Origin: Anaerolineales bacterium | Lineage (GTDB): Bacteria > Chloroflexota > Anaerolineae > Anaerolineales > Villigracilaceae | Direction of reading: 5' to 3' | Assembly (NCBI GenBank): GCA_030583905.1 | Contig: CP129481.1 | Location: 1,736,001 to 1,800,000 of the forward strand | DNA: 64,000 nt | Shown here: in pieces, positions 9,086-17,434 of the stretch | Layout: the number at the start of each line of letters is the position of its first letter | Position numbering within the stretch: position 1 is the stretch's first letter | Position numbers and translations under genes: made by a program | Notes under the pieces: model-generated | Told to the model about the DNA's origin: nothing | Databases searched by the model: none | The model's input: the letters and a program-made list of their open reading frames with translations, nothing else

Positions 9086-9832
9086 ATGGCACGTTACCAA
9101 GTGATCCTTGCCTACGACGGCTCCGGCTTTGCCGGAAGCCAGCGGCAGGCGAACTCCCGAACGGTGCAGGGCGAGTTGGAAAAAGCCCTCCACAATATCG
9201 GTTGGTCTGGAAAGTCGGTATTAATGGCTGGAAGGACCGACGCGGGAGTTCATGCCAGCAGACAGGTCGCCGCCTTCGATTTTGGCGAATGGGCGCATTC
9301 AGCGGAAACGCTGCTAAAGGCGCTCAATGCTGAGCTTCCGCCTGATATTGCTGTGAAACGCCTGCAACCCGCCGCCGCGGATTTTCACCCGCGCTTCGAT
9401 GCTGTCTCGCGCACATACCGTTACAGGCTGTTCAGCGACCGGATCCGCGACCCGTTACGCGAAAGGTTTGCATGGCGTGTAGCGACCCCGCTGGACGGAG
9501 ATGCGCTCAAACACAACGCTGAACTCTTCCTCGGCACACATGATTTTGCCGCTTTCGGCTCACCGACTTCCGAAAAAGGGACGACGGTGCGCACAGTGAC
9601 AAATTCCGAGTGGAGACGAAAGCCGGATGGTGAGTGGCAGTTCGAGGTTCGGGCGGATGCGTTCCTGTATCGTATGGTGCGCAGGCTGGTGTTCGTCCAG
9701 GTGGCTTTGGCGCAGGGAAAATGTTCGGTCAAGGATGTCCGTTCTGCCTTATCAAAGCAGGCGAAACTTCCTGCCGGGCTGGCTCCCGCACACGGGCTGA
9801 CGCTGGTGCAGGTACGTTATGGATCACAATGA
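9086..9832 (+). CDS. truA: tRNA pseudouridine(38-40) synthase TruA
   Basis: Converts uridines 38-40 of the tRNA anticodon stem to pseudouridine, 248 residues. The catalytic aspartate is D52 in [10 protein letters not shown]. Further motifs are [12 protein letters not shown] near the N-terminus, SRTYRYRLF, and FLYRMVRRL near the C-terminus. Position between rplQ and rplM is the common Gram-positive and Chloroflexota arrangement. Confidence 0.96.
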   Translation: MARYQVILAYDGSGFAGSQRQANSRTVQGELEKALHNIGWSGKSVLMAGRTDAGVHASRQVAAFDFGEWAHSAETLLKALNAELPPDIAVKRLQPAAADFHPRFDAVSRTYRYRLFSDRIRDPLRERFAWRVATPLDGDALKHNAELFLGTHDFAAFGSPTSEKGTTVRTVTNSEWRRKPDGEWQFEVRADAFLYRMVRRLVFVQVALAQGKCSVKDVRSALSKQAKLPAGLAPAHGLTLVQVRYGSQ

Positions 9833-9860
9833 TATGATATTAAGAAACGGAGAGACGAAA

Positions 9861-10304
9861 GTGCAACAAAAGACGTACTATCCGAAAGCCGCTGAGATAC
9901 AGCGCGACTGGGTTGTTATCGATGCCGAAGGGCAGACCCTTGGGCGTCTTGCCGCGCGCATTGCGCACGTTCTGCTTGGGAAGCATAAGCCGTCCTTCAC
10001 GCCGGGCGTGGAGATGGGCGATTATGTGGTGGTTACCAATGCCGAGCGCGTGAGCGTGACCGGCACGAAGACCTACTCGAAGCTGGAAACGAAGATGTAC
10101 TACCGCCATTCGGGTTATCCCGGCGGTTTGAAGACCACATCCCTGCGCGACCAGCTCGCCACCTATCCCGATCGCGTCCTGCGCGAAGCGGTGTGGGGCA
10201 TGCTGCCGCACAACCGCATGGGGCGCGCCGTGTTGAAGCGACTGAAGATCTATGCAGGTTCCGAGCATCCTCACGCGATGCAGAACCCGAAAGTTTTGGA
10301 ATAA
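9861..10304 (+). CDS. rplM: 50S ribosomal protein L13
   Basis: Early-assembly large-subunit protein, 147 residues from a GTG start chosen because GGAGA lies seven bases upstream. In-frame ATGs at 9819 and 9834 would add a non-conserved extension and overlap truA. The sequence has [31 protein letters not shown] and [25 protein letters not shown] in L13 order. It is followed by rpsI in the usual pair. Confidence 0.95.
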   Translation: MQQKTYYPKAAEIQRDWVVIDAEGQTLGRLAARIAHVLLGKHKPSFTPGVEMGDYVVVTNAERVSVTGTKTYSKLETKMYYRHSGYPGGLKTTSLRDQLATYPDRVLREAVWGMLPHNRMGRAVLKRLKIYAGSEHPHAMQNPKVLE

Positions 10305-10316
10305 GAGGTAGTGTAT

Positions 10317-10709
10317 ATGGCTCAATACTATGAAGGCATCGGACGCCGCAAGGCAAGCACCGCCCGTGTGCGCCTGGTGACAGGCACCGGCAAGTTCACC
10401 GTCAACGAGAAGGATGCTTCGGCGTTCTTCACCCGTGTGGGCGACCTGGAAGATATTTTGCGCCCGTTCGGCGCGGTTGGTCAGGAAGCCAACAAGTACG
10501 ATGTGTCCGTGCTGGTCAATGGCGGCGGCGTCACCGGTCAGACCGAATCTGTGCGCCTCGGCATTGCCCGGGCACTCCAGATCATCAATGCCGACTGGAC
10601 TTCCGCCCTGCGCAAAAAAGGCTTGCTCACCCGCGATGCCCGCGTGAAGGAACGCAAGAAACCCGGTCTCAAGAAAGCCCGCAAGGCTCCGACCTACACC
10701 AAACGCTAG
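10317..10709 (+). CDS. rpsI: 30S ribosomal protein S9
   Basis: Small-subunit protein whose basic tail reaches the P-site tRNA, 130 residues. The ATG at 10317 has GAGGT seven bases upstream; a GTG six bases earlier is less likely. It begins MAQYYEGIGRRKASTARV and ends with the invariant basic tail (ERKKPGLKKARKAPTYTKR). It is the last gene of the ribosomal cluster. Confidence 0.97.
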   Translation: MAQYYEGIGRRKASTARVRLVTGTGKFTVNEKDASAFFTRVGDLEDILRPFGAVGQEANKYDVSVLVNGGGVTGQTESVRLGIARALQIINADWTSALRKKGLLTRDARVKERKKPGLKKARKAPTYTKR

Positions 10710-10730
10710 ACCATTTTCTACAAGCCTGAC

Positions 10731-10770
10731 ACGTAATGCGTGATACACTTTCGTGCACGCATTACGTTTT
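10731..10770 (+). terminator. Intrinsic terminator closing the ribosomal cluster
   Basis: Perfect 12-bp inverted repeat ACGTAATGCGTG (10731-10742) and CACGCATTACGT (10756-10767) with a 13-nt loop, followed by TTTTGCTTT. It stands 22 bp after rpsI and before mazG. Confidence 0.85.
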
Positions 10771-10790
10771 GCTTTAAGGATATCGAAACC

Positions 10791-11876
10791 ATGGATCTCT
10801 CCCTTGTCAATTCCACATTCGAGACGCTGCGCCTCGCCCCGCCCTCGAAGTTGACTCTGCTCGATGCGCAGGAATTCACATCCGCGCATTATCCTCCCAC
10901 TCCGCCCGATGCGGACACCTTGATCCTCGGCGTTGACTCGCGCGAACTGGCATCACAAGTCAAAACAGTGCTGCTCGCGGTATACCCTGATGCGCACACG
11001 GTCTTTGTTGTGGATGGAGGAAATAAGAAAGAGGAGAAATTGGGGGATTTTGGCGAGGGCGACTTTTCACCTTCTGCCTGCCTCTACATCCCTTCGCTGG
11101 GGGAGGGGACATCCATCGAATCATTCGCCGAGATCGTAGCCCATCTGCACGCCCCGGATGGCTGTCCGTGGGACCGGGAGCAGACACACCAGACCCTGCG
11201 CAAGCACCTGCTTGAAGAAGCCTACGAGGCATTATCCGCAATGGATGCGGATGACAAGAACGACATGCGCGAAGAATTCGGCGACCTGCTTTTACAGATC
11301 CTGCTGAATGCCCAGATCGCCAGCGAGTCCAACAATTTCACGATGACGGATGTTGTCAAACATATTTATGACAAGATCGTCCGCCGCCATCCGCACGTGT
11401 TTGGCGATGTGAAACTTGACGGCGTGGACGGTGTACTGGCAAACTGGGAAAAGTTGAAAGAAAAGGAAAGAGGCGGGAAGAAGGAAGATAAAGGCATCCT
11501 GGACGGCGTCCCAGCCTCGTTACCGGCATTGAGTCAGGCGCAGGAATATCAAGACCGCGCCGCACGCGTCGGCTTCGACTGGCATGAGGTGGATGGCGTG
11601 CTGGACAAGATCCGTGAAGAGATCGAGGAGGTCAAAAAGGCTGAAAACATCGAACAGGTGACGGGCGAACTTGGTGACTTGTTCTTCGTGCTGGTCAACC
11701 TTGCCCGCTGGCGCGGCGTGGATGCCGAATCTGCTTTGCGCGAGGCGAACCTGAAATTCAAGAAACGCTTTGCCTATGTTGAAACCGAGGCAAAAGGGCA
11801 GGGACGCAACTTATCCGACATGACCCTGCAGGAGATGGATGAACTTTGGAATGCGGCAAAGGAATTGGGAATGTGA
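10791..11876 (+). CDS. mazG: MazG nucleotide pyrophosphohydrolase with a truncated methylase-like N-terminus
   Basis: Hydrolyses nucleoside triphosphates to monophosphate and pyrophosphate, a house-cleaning function. 361 residues, with AAGGA ten bases before the ATG. Two MazG domains can be seen: the first at about 115-215 (GCPWDREQTHQTLRKHLLEE and a later EEFGDLLLQILL, the E-E-x-x-E / E-x-x-D metal sites), the second from about 260 (EEIEEVKKA...ELGDLFFVLVNLAR). The first 110 or so residues resemble the C-terminal half of the tetrapyrrole-methylase domain found in YabN-type MazG proteins (LGVDSRELASQVKTVLLAVY). The SAM-binding half is absent, and no upstream frame supplies it. It stands alone between two terminators. 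Confidence 0.9.
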   Translation: MDLSLVNSTFETLRLAPPSKLTLLDAQEFTSAHYPPTPPDADTLILGVDSRELASQVKTVLLAVYPDAHTVFVVDGGNKKEEKLGDFGEGDFSPSACLYIPSLGEGTSIESFAEIVAHLHAPDGCPWDREQTHQTLRKHLLEEAYEALSAMDADDKNDMREEFGDLLLQILLNAQIASESNNFTMTDVVKHIYDKIVRRHPHVFGDVKLDGVDGVLANWEKLKEKERGGKKEDKGILDGVPASLPALSQAQEYQDRAARVGFDWHEVDGVLDKIREEIEEVKKAENIEQVTGELGDLFFVLVNLARWRGVDAESALREANLKFKKRFAYVETEAKGQGRNLSDMTLQEMDELWNAAKELGM

Positions 11877-11911
11877 CCCGTGAAGCCTCGTAACTTTTCG
11901 GGGTCTTTTTT
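11875..11911 (+). terminator. Terminator after mazG
   Basis: GACCC (11875-11879, overlapping the mazG stop) pairs with GGGTC (11901-11905), and six T follow at 11906-11911. The stem is short, but the T-run and position fit an intrinsic terminator. Confidence 0.65.
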
Positions 11912-12019
11912 GTTCTAATCTGAAAGTTCCACTTTTCACAAAGCGGTTGTATAATCCTGTTTCGGTTGATTTTTATTGCGGCGCAAGCCGTTCATTTTTT
12001 ACTCAAAGGAGAGAGTACC

Positions 12020-13054
12020 ATGCATATCAATTTTGCTATGTGGCGCAAGGCTTCGTGGCAGCTCATCAAGATGGACGACAAAAAAGAGTGGGATGCTTTG
12101 GATGTGGTCTCCAAATGGCTGATCGCCACCCGTTCTGCAGTGACGCTGGTCACTGTTTATTCTTGCGTGATCGCAGGCATACTCGCCGCCCGCGACGGGT
12201 ATTTCTCATGGCTTCCGTTCCTCATCGTAACGCTCGGTCTGTTCATCGCGCACGGCACGAACAACATCCTCAACGATTACACGGACTACAACCGCGGCGT
12301 GGACGGTGACAACTACTTCCGCACGCAGTATGGCGTTCATCCGCTCGTGCAGAAGTTCTGGGATAACGCCACCTCCATGCGCTGGTTCGTCGTCAGCGGC
12401 ATTCTGGCAACGCTGGCGGGCGTGTACGCGCTGTTCTACACGAACTTCTCGACCACCACAATCGTTTTATTTGTCTTCGGCGCGATCACCCTGCTTGCTT
12501 ACACCTATCCCTTCAAATATTGGGGCTTGGGCGAGTTTGCCATTTTCCTGATCTGGGGACCGATCATGATCTCAGGCGTGTACTTCGTTCTTTCGGGCAT
12601 TTGGAATTGGAACGTTGTGCTTGCGGGTATTCCGTTCGGTTTGAGCGTTGCCAGCATCAACGTCGCCAAGCACATTGACAAACACGACGACGACAAAGCC
12701 AAGGGCGTCGGCACGTTTCCCGTCCGCGTGGGCGAAGCCGTTGCACGCCGCGTCAATCAAGTTGCCATCGTGCTGATCTATCTTGTGATCGCATACCTTG
12801 TCTTCGTACCGCGCTACTTCACCCCCGCCATGCTGATTGTCTTCCTTGCCTACAAGGAGGCGCTCACGATCATCGGTGTAATGAACAAGCCGAAACCCGC
12901 CGAAGCTCCCGAAGGCTGGCCCGCCTGGCCCGTCTGGTTCTCGGGCTTTGCCTTCCAGCACAACCGCGGGTTTGGCGGCTTCCTCATCCTCGGTCTCATC
13001 ATCGACGCGCTGCTGCGCTACTTCCTGCCGAACTTCTGGGTTGGCTTGTTCTAA
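12020..13054 (+). CDS. UbiA-family prenyltransferase
   Basis: Integral-membrane aromatic prenyltransferase of 344 residues with about eight or nine hydrophobic helices. The first aspartate motif is in NNILNDYTDYNRGVDGD (N-D-x-x-D...D), and the second is DKHDDDKAKG; both bind the magnesium-diphosphate of a prenyl donor. AAGGAG lies eight bases before the ATG, and a TATAAT at 11950-11955 may be the -10. The family includes MenA, COX10 and bacteriochlorophyll synthase; the acceptor here cannot be told. It is convergent with the next gene, with stop codons overlapping at 13051-13054. A BchE-like gene lies 1.7 kb downstream. Confidence 0.85.
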   Translation: MHINFAMWRKASWQLIKMDDKKEWDALDVVSKWLIATRSAVTLVTVYSCVIAGILAARDGYFSWLPFLIVTLGLFIAHGTNNILNDYTDYNRGVDGDNYFRTQYGVHPLVQKFWDNATSMRWFVVSGILATLAGVYALFYTNFSTTTIVLFVFGAITLLAYTYPFKYWGLGEFAIFLIWGPIMISGVYFVLSGIWNWNVVLAGIPFGLSVASINVAKHIDKHDDDKAKGVGTFPVRVGEAVARRVNQVAIVLIYLVIAYLVFVPRYFTPAMLIVFLAYKEALTIIGVMNKPKPAEAPEGWPAWPVWFSGFAFQHNRGFGGFLILGLIIDALLRYFLPNFWVGLF

Positions 13055-13773
13055 CTCAAATTCAGGTCAGAGATTTCCAACCATGCGGGTTCGGGGTTTT
13101 CCAAAACTCCGAACCCGCTTTTTCCATCAGGGGTGAATGATGCAAATTGATTATCGATCCAGATGACCAATCCCAGCGGCGGATTCGGACTTACGGACGA
13201 CTCGAACACCCGAACCTCATCCACATACCAGGCAACGCCTCGTTGACTCCACTCGAGTCTGTAGCTGTGCCATTGGGTGACGTCCACACTGAGAGTGAAC
13301 GAGTCTTCGTCAATTATTCGTCCCAATAATTTTCTTGTCGCTTTTCTTGAAAATGGAAACACCAATCCCGTTGGAATCAACAGCGGATGAAATTTCGGCG
13401 AGCGGAAACTTTGTGCAAGAAATCCATTCGCCGGTTTATCGTTGAACGACAAATGGTTCTCCTGCGATGCGCCGAAGAACCAAGCCGCATTCGGCAGGGC
13501 GGGGAGCTGCCAGCGTCTCCCGCCGAACCCGAGCGACATGCCGAAGGGATCGTTCCACAGCCCGAAACCCCATGTCCCGGGCAGGGGAGAAGCCGAGGTC
13601 CGCGCACGCAGGCTCAGGGTCAAGGAATGATGCGGAAACTTCCTGCGGGGGAGTCCGAAATAGTCGTCAATTTGAGAAAAGCGGTAGGCGGAAGCATCTC
13701 CAGCGGGAATCTTCAAAAGATATCCGCTTTCGGTTTTGTCAACGCTTGCGTTTGGCGTTGTCCGTGATCTCAT
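13051..13773 (-). CDS. Concanavalin A-like/GH16-like domain protein
   Basis: A 240-residue soluble protein without a clear signal peptide. The pattern GTWGFGLWNDPFG, then HSYRLEWSQRGVAWYVDEVRV and a final WLEISDLNLS matches the jelly-roll fold of GH16-like and LamG-like domains. The acidic catalytic motif of GH16 glucanases (E-x-D-x-E) is not visible, so binding rather than hydrolysis is likely. The start overlaps the stop of the upstream EamA gene (ATGA), so the two are probably translationally coupled. Confidence 0.65.
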   Translation of the reverse strand: MRSRTTPNASVDKTESGYLLKIPAGDASAYRFSQIDDYFGLPRRKFPHHSLTLSLRARTSASPLPGTWGFGLWNDPFGMSLGFGGRRWQLPALPNAAWFFGASQENHLSFNDKPANGFLAQSFRSPKFHPLLIPTGLVFPFSRKATRKLLGRIIDEDSFTLSVDVTQWHSYRLEWSQRGVAWYVDEVRVFESSVSPNPPLGLVIWIDNQFASFTPDGKSGFGVLENPEPAWLEISDLNLS

Positions 13774-14678
13774 CCTTCATCCTTTGCAGTTTTCCCCTGC
13801 CGATTAACCAGCCAGATGCCGATCAAGATTACGGCGCCGCCGATGATGGATGCCCACGTGACCTGCTCGTACAACACGATGGCGGCGACCACCATGCTGG
13901 AGGGCGGCTCGAGGAAAAGGAACGCGCCTGTTTGCGCGGCGGGTAGTTGACTGAGCGCGTCGAACCAGGCGATGTAGGCGAGACCTGTGGTGAAGATGCC
14001 GAGGAAGATCATCGCCCACCAGCCGCGCGAGTCGAGCATTGTGATCTCGGCGGTCTTTCCCTGCGCGAAGAATGCCACGGACGTGATTAGCCAGCCGATG
14101 GTCATCACCCAGAATGTCATGCGCGTGGACGGATGCTTCTTCAATCCATGCCGAGAAAGGATGGAGAACACCGCCCAGTTGACCGAACTGATGAGGATGA
14201 GAAAATCGCCCTGCGTGCCAAATTGACCGACTGCAAGTCCTGTGAAATCACCTTTGCTGACCACGACCAGCACACCCAGCGTTGCCAGTGCGATACCCCC
14301 TGCTTGAATAGGTGTGAGTTTCTCTTTGAGAGCCAGCCAACCGAGGATGGCGATAAACATGGGGGTGGTGGCGACGATCCACGCGGTGGTGGTGGCTTGC
14401 GCGGTGATCAATCCGTTCGATTGCAGCCACTGGTGTAAGGAGATGCCCAGAAAACCGAGCAGGGCAAAATACAGCCATTCATTTCCCTTTGGGAAGGCGA
14501 ACTGTTTACGCACGGCGACGACAAGAAAAATGATTGGAATCCCCATTGCAAAACGGATCCACACTACTGCGACGGGGGAGATCTGCCCGACAGCGATCTT
14601 CGTGGCGATGAACGACGCACCCCAAACCACGACCGCGAACAGGGCTTCAAGGTAGACAATGATCTTTGTTTTTGGCAT
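13770..14678 (-). CDS. EamA/DMT-family transporter
   Basis: Drug/metabolite exporter-type membrane protein, 302 residues and about ten helices in two EamA repeats (ALFAVVVWGASFIATKIAVG at the start and SSVNWAVFSILSRHG mid-protein). The start at 14678 (MPKTKIIVY) has AAGGA eight bases upstream; a 17-residue longer reading has no ribosome site. The substrate is unknown; the family moves small metabolites or amino acids out of the cell. It is first gene of a two-gene operon with the ConA-like protein, and is divergent from the radical SAM gene. Confidence 0.88.
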   Translation of the reverse strand: MPKTKIIVYLEALFAVVVWGASFIATKIAVGQISPVAVVWIRFAMGIPIIFLVVAVRKQFAFPKGNEWLYFALLGFLGISLHQWLQSNGLITAQATTTAWIVATTPMFIAILGWLALKEKLTPIQAGGIALATLGVLVVVSKGDFTGLAVGQFGTQGDFLILISSVNWAVFSILSRHGLKKHPSTRMTFWVMTIGWLITSVAFFAQGKTAEITMLDSRGWWAMIFLGIFTTGLAYIAWFDALSQLPAAQTGAFLFLEPPSSMVVAAIVLYEQVTWASIIGGAVILIGIWLVNRQGKTAKDEG

Positions 14679-14717
14679 TGAAGGTTTCCTTGGCGAAATC
14701 TGCCTGATTATAAATCC

Positions 14718-14745
14718 TTGACAACACATTTCCTGGTGATAGAAT
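14718..14745 (+). promoter_or_regulatory. Promoter of the BchE-like gene
   Basis: TTGACA (14718-14723) and TAGAAT (14740-14745) are separated by 16 bp. Transcription would start near 14752, leaving a leader of about 40 nt with AAGGA before the ATG at 14794. Confidence 0.75.
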
Positions 14746-14793
14746 TCACAAATAGATATATTTGACCGAATTTATCCAATATAAGGATCTGCC

Positions 14794-16287
14794 ATGTCAA
14801 CTCGAATTATGCTGATCAATCCCGCTCGCCGTTTTATTGCTAACCGGGCAGGGCTTGGATACCTTACACCACTGGGCTTGGTGCTGATCGGAGGTCCTTT
14901 GCTTGATGCCGGTTTCGAAGTGAAACTTGTGGATCACGATATGAACGGCTGGACAATGAAGCGATTGCTGCAGGAAGTTCGAAAGTTCCAACCGAAATAC
15001 ATTCTACTTGGGCATTCAGGGTCAACCGCATCCCACAATGTGGTTGTGAGAACGGTCAGGGAAATCCGAGCTTCTTTTCCGGGCGTGCGAATAATTTACG
15101 GAGGCGTGTATCCTTCCTACGCATATCAAAGCATCCTTCAAAATGTTTCAGAGATCGATGTGATCGTCCGCGGAGAAGGCGAGAAAACGATAGTCGATTT
15201 GCTTTCGGCTTGGGAGAAGGACACATCTCTGGAAACAGTTGCAGGCATCGTTTGGCGAAGAGGCGCGGAGATTGTCGTCAATCGTCCGCAGTCAGCCATC
15301 CGGCACTTGGATTCATACCGCCCCGGCTGGGAGTTGTTGGATTGGGAAAACTATCAAATGTTTGGTTTTGACCGTGCCGCTGGTTTGCAATTCAGCCGCG
15401 GATGTACTCTGACCTGCACCTACTGTGGTCAATGGATGTTTTGGAAGAAATGGCGGCATCGTAGTGTGGATAACATCGTCGAAAATATGAGGCTGCTCAA
15501 GGATGAATATGGAGTGAAAATCATCTGGTTTGCAGACGAGAATTTCGCTGCAGACCGTGATCTGGCAAAGGAACTTCTGGAGCGCATCATTGAATCCGAC
15601 CTGGATCTGTCTCTCAACTTGAACATGACCGCCGCTGACGTTGTCCGCGATGCGGAATTGCTTCCTCTGTATAAGAAAGCAGGGGTGGATTACATTGTCA
15701 TGGGTATTGAATCAGTTAAGGATGACGTAATCACTGATATTCGAAAGAACAACCCGTTTTCTGTTTCCAAAGAGGCTGTCCGGCTGCTTCGGGAGAATAA
15801 CATCATCAGCCTGACCAATCTGATCTATGGGCTTGAAGATGAATCCTGGAGAACCCTGCATGAGAAGTTCAGGGGGGTGTTGGAATTGGATTCGGATATC
15901 CTGAACGCCATGTATCTCACGCCGCATTTCTGGACATCGGATGGAAAATCCACCGATCCTGAGAAGATCATCCAACCTGACCTTGCACGTTGGTCGTATC
16001 GGAATCAGGTGCTTGCCACACCGTTCCTAAAGCCGTTCGAATTGTTTGCCGGCATAAAATTGACCGAAGCCCTCTTTCACCTGCGTCCAAAGGCATTACG
16101 GCGCTATTTATTTCATAAAGATGGACGCTACACTCAAATTATGCGCGATTCGATCGCAACAGGGATCAGGGTTGTGCTGGCGGAAATTTTGGAGTTTTTC
16201 TTTGACACAAGGTTTGTAAAAAGAGGAAGCTTCTCGCGGATCATCGGTTCTGAGAAATTTCCACAGGAGACAACGCCGCTGGCATGA
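14794..16287 (+). CDS. BchE-like B12-binding radical SAM protein
   Basis: 497 residues. Residues 1-140 form a cobalamin-binding-like Rossmann domain (YGGVYPSYAYQ, VIVRGEGEKT). The radical SAM cluster motif C-x3-C-x2-C is in SRGCTLTCTYCGQWMFWKKW near residue 205. The C-terminal part (MYLTPHFWTSDG, IQPDLARWSYRNQVLATPFL) follows the pattern I know from BchE, the oxygen-independent Mg-protoporphyrin IX monomethyl ester cyclase. No other bacteriochlorophyll gene is in the window, so the substrate may be different. It has its own consensus promoter. It is divergent from the EamA operon, and a short AT-rich stretch precedes it. Confidence 0.78.
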   Translation: MSTRIMLINPARRFIANRAGLGYLTPLGLVLIGGPLLDAGFEVKLVDHDMNGWTMKRLLQEVRKFQPKYILLGHSGSTASHNVVVRTVREIRASFPGVRIIYGGVYPSYAYQSILQNVSEIDVIVRGEGEKTIVDLLSAWEKDTSLETVAGIVWRRGAEIVVNRPQSAIRHLDSYRPGWELLDWENYQMFGFDRAAGLQFSRGCTLTCTYCGQWMFWKKWRHRSVDNIVENMRLLKDEYGVKIIWFADENFAADRDLAKELLERIIESDLDLSLNLNMTAADVVRDAELLPLYKKAGVDYIVMGIESVKDDVITDIRKNNPFSVSKEAVRLLRENNIISLTNLIYGLEDESWRTLHEKFRGVLELDSDILNAMYLTPHFWTSDGKSTDPEKIIQPDLARWSYRNQVLATPFLKPFELFAGIKLTEALFHLRPKALRRYLFHKDGRYTQIMRDSIATGIRVVLAEILEFFFDTRFVKRGSFSRIIGSEKFPQETTPLA

Positions 16288-16296
16288 TACTGATTA

Positions 16297-16324
16297 TTGG
16301 TATGTGATATCCATCGGGTATAAT
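16297..16324 (+). promoter_or_regulatory. Promoter of the UPF0173 hydrolase gene
   Basis: TTGGTA (16297-16302) and TATAAT (16319-16324) with a 16-bp spacer. The predicted start is near 16331; GGAGG at 16334-16338 is the ribosome site for the ATG at 16349. Confidence 0.65.
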
Positions 16325-16348
16325 ATCTCCTTTGGAGGCTTACTTTAT

Positions 16349-16999
16349 ATGGAAATTACATGGTACGGACATTCCTGTTTTCGCCTGACCGAACGCAACT
16401 ATGCAACCGTCGTCACCGACCCGTTCGACCACAAGGTTGTCGGCTATGACCCGCTGAAACTAAAAGCGGAAATTGTCACCATCAGCCACGATGCGCCCGG
16501 TCATAGCAATCGGGATGCGGTAAAAGGCGCAACTCACGTCCTGATGGGCGCGGGCGAGTTCGAGGTCGGCGATGTGTTCATCACCGCCGTCCAGACGGAC
16601 GGAACAGGCGGCAAGAAAAGCAAGGACAAGGTCCGCAACACATTGTATGTTTTTGATTATGACGGAATTACCGTTGCCCATCTTGGTGATTTGCAGGATG
16701 TTCCCACGCAAAGCGAAGTGGAGGCTCTGGGAACGGTCAACGTGCTTCTTGTTCCGGTGGGAGGCGGGAGCGGCTTGAACGCCGCGAAAGCCGCGGAAGT
16801 TGTCAGCCTGATCGAGCCCAATCTGGTTATCCCGATGCATTATTCCACGGCAGATACCAAACTGAAACTCGATTCGCTTGGCAAGTTCCTTAAGGAAATG
16901 GGATTGGGCAAACTCGATGCGCAGGCGTCCTTAAAGGTCACTCGTTCGGGGTTGCCTGACGAGACAAAAGTTGTTGTGCTCGATTATCAAAAAGGATAG
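16349..16999 (+). CDS. UPF0173 metal-dependent hydrolase, beta-lactamase fold
   Basis: 216 residues in the metallo-beta-lactamase fold, close to the UPF0173/YtkL group. It begins MEITWYGHSCFRLTER, with VTDPFDH and TISHDAPGHSN following. The usual H-x-H-x-D-H is replaced by SHDAPGHSN, a common change in this family. Later parts include VAHLGDLQ and VIPMHYST. GGAGG ten bases upstream fixes the start; an in-frame ATG at 16304 is upstream of the promoter. The substrate is not known. The next small gene follows after 12 bp. Confidence 0.88.
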   Translation: MEITWYGHSCFRLTERNYATVVTDPFDHKVVGYDPLKLKAEIVTISHDAPGHSNRDAVKGATHVLMGAGEFEVGDVFITAVQTDGTGGKKSKDKVRNTLYVFDYDGITVAHLGDLQDVPTQSEVEALGTVNVLLVPVGGGSGLNAAKAAEVVSLIEPNLVIPMHYSTADTKLKLDSLGKFLKEMGLGKLDAQASLKVTRSGLPDETKVVVLDYQKG

Positions 17000-17011
17000 C
17001 TTGAATTTGCC

Positions 17012-17314
17012 ATGTCTGTAAAAGTGATCATGACCTGGGATATCGCGGCGGAACGCGATCAGGAATATTTTGAGTTCATCATCGGTGAGTTCGTGCCTGG
17101 TGTGCAGCGGCTTGGTTTGCAGCCCGCTGAGGCATGGGCGACCTTGTATGGCTCGTATCCGCAGATCCAGGTGGGGTTGCTCGCCGCCGATGTGGCACAG
17201 GCGCGCCGTATTCTCACTTCGCCCGATTGGACGATTTTACAGGACCGTCTGTTTGGGTATGTGAAAAATTACTCTCACAAGATCGTACCCGACCGGAAAG
17301 GCTTTCAATTCTAG
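17012..17314 (+). CDS. Hypothetical protein, 100 residues
   Basis: Small soluble protein that I do not recognise by name. It opens with VKVIMTWDIAAERDQEYFEF and has alternating strand and helix predictions that would suit a ferredoxin-like (dimeric alpha/beta barrel) fold. No cysteine, signal peptide or membrane segment is present. It follows the UPF0173 gene by 12 bp and is likely co-transcribed with it. Confidence 0.7.
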   Translation: MSVKVIMTWDIAAERDQEYFEFIIGEFVPGVQRLGLQPAEAWATLYGSYPQIQVGLLAADVAQARRILTSPDWTILQDRLFGYVKNYSHKIVPDRKGFQF

Positions 17315-17434
17315 TCCCGGATGGAATTTCGGGCTCGCCTGTGCTGATCAAGATTATGCGCGATCTTTTTACAATACTCAAGCCGTGGTTTTTCCGCGGC
17401 TTTTGATTTTTCCCGTACTCTCGAATATTGAACC

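Noticed and set aside
9819..9860. Earlier starts for rplM overlapping truA
   Set aside because: GGAGA is placed correctly only for the GTG at 9861, and L13 proteins do not carry the added residues.
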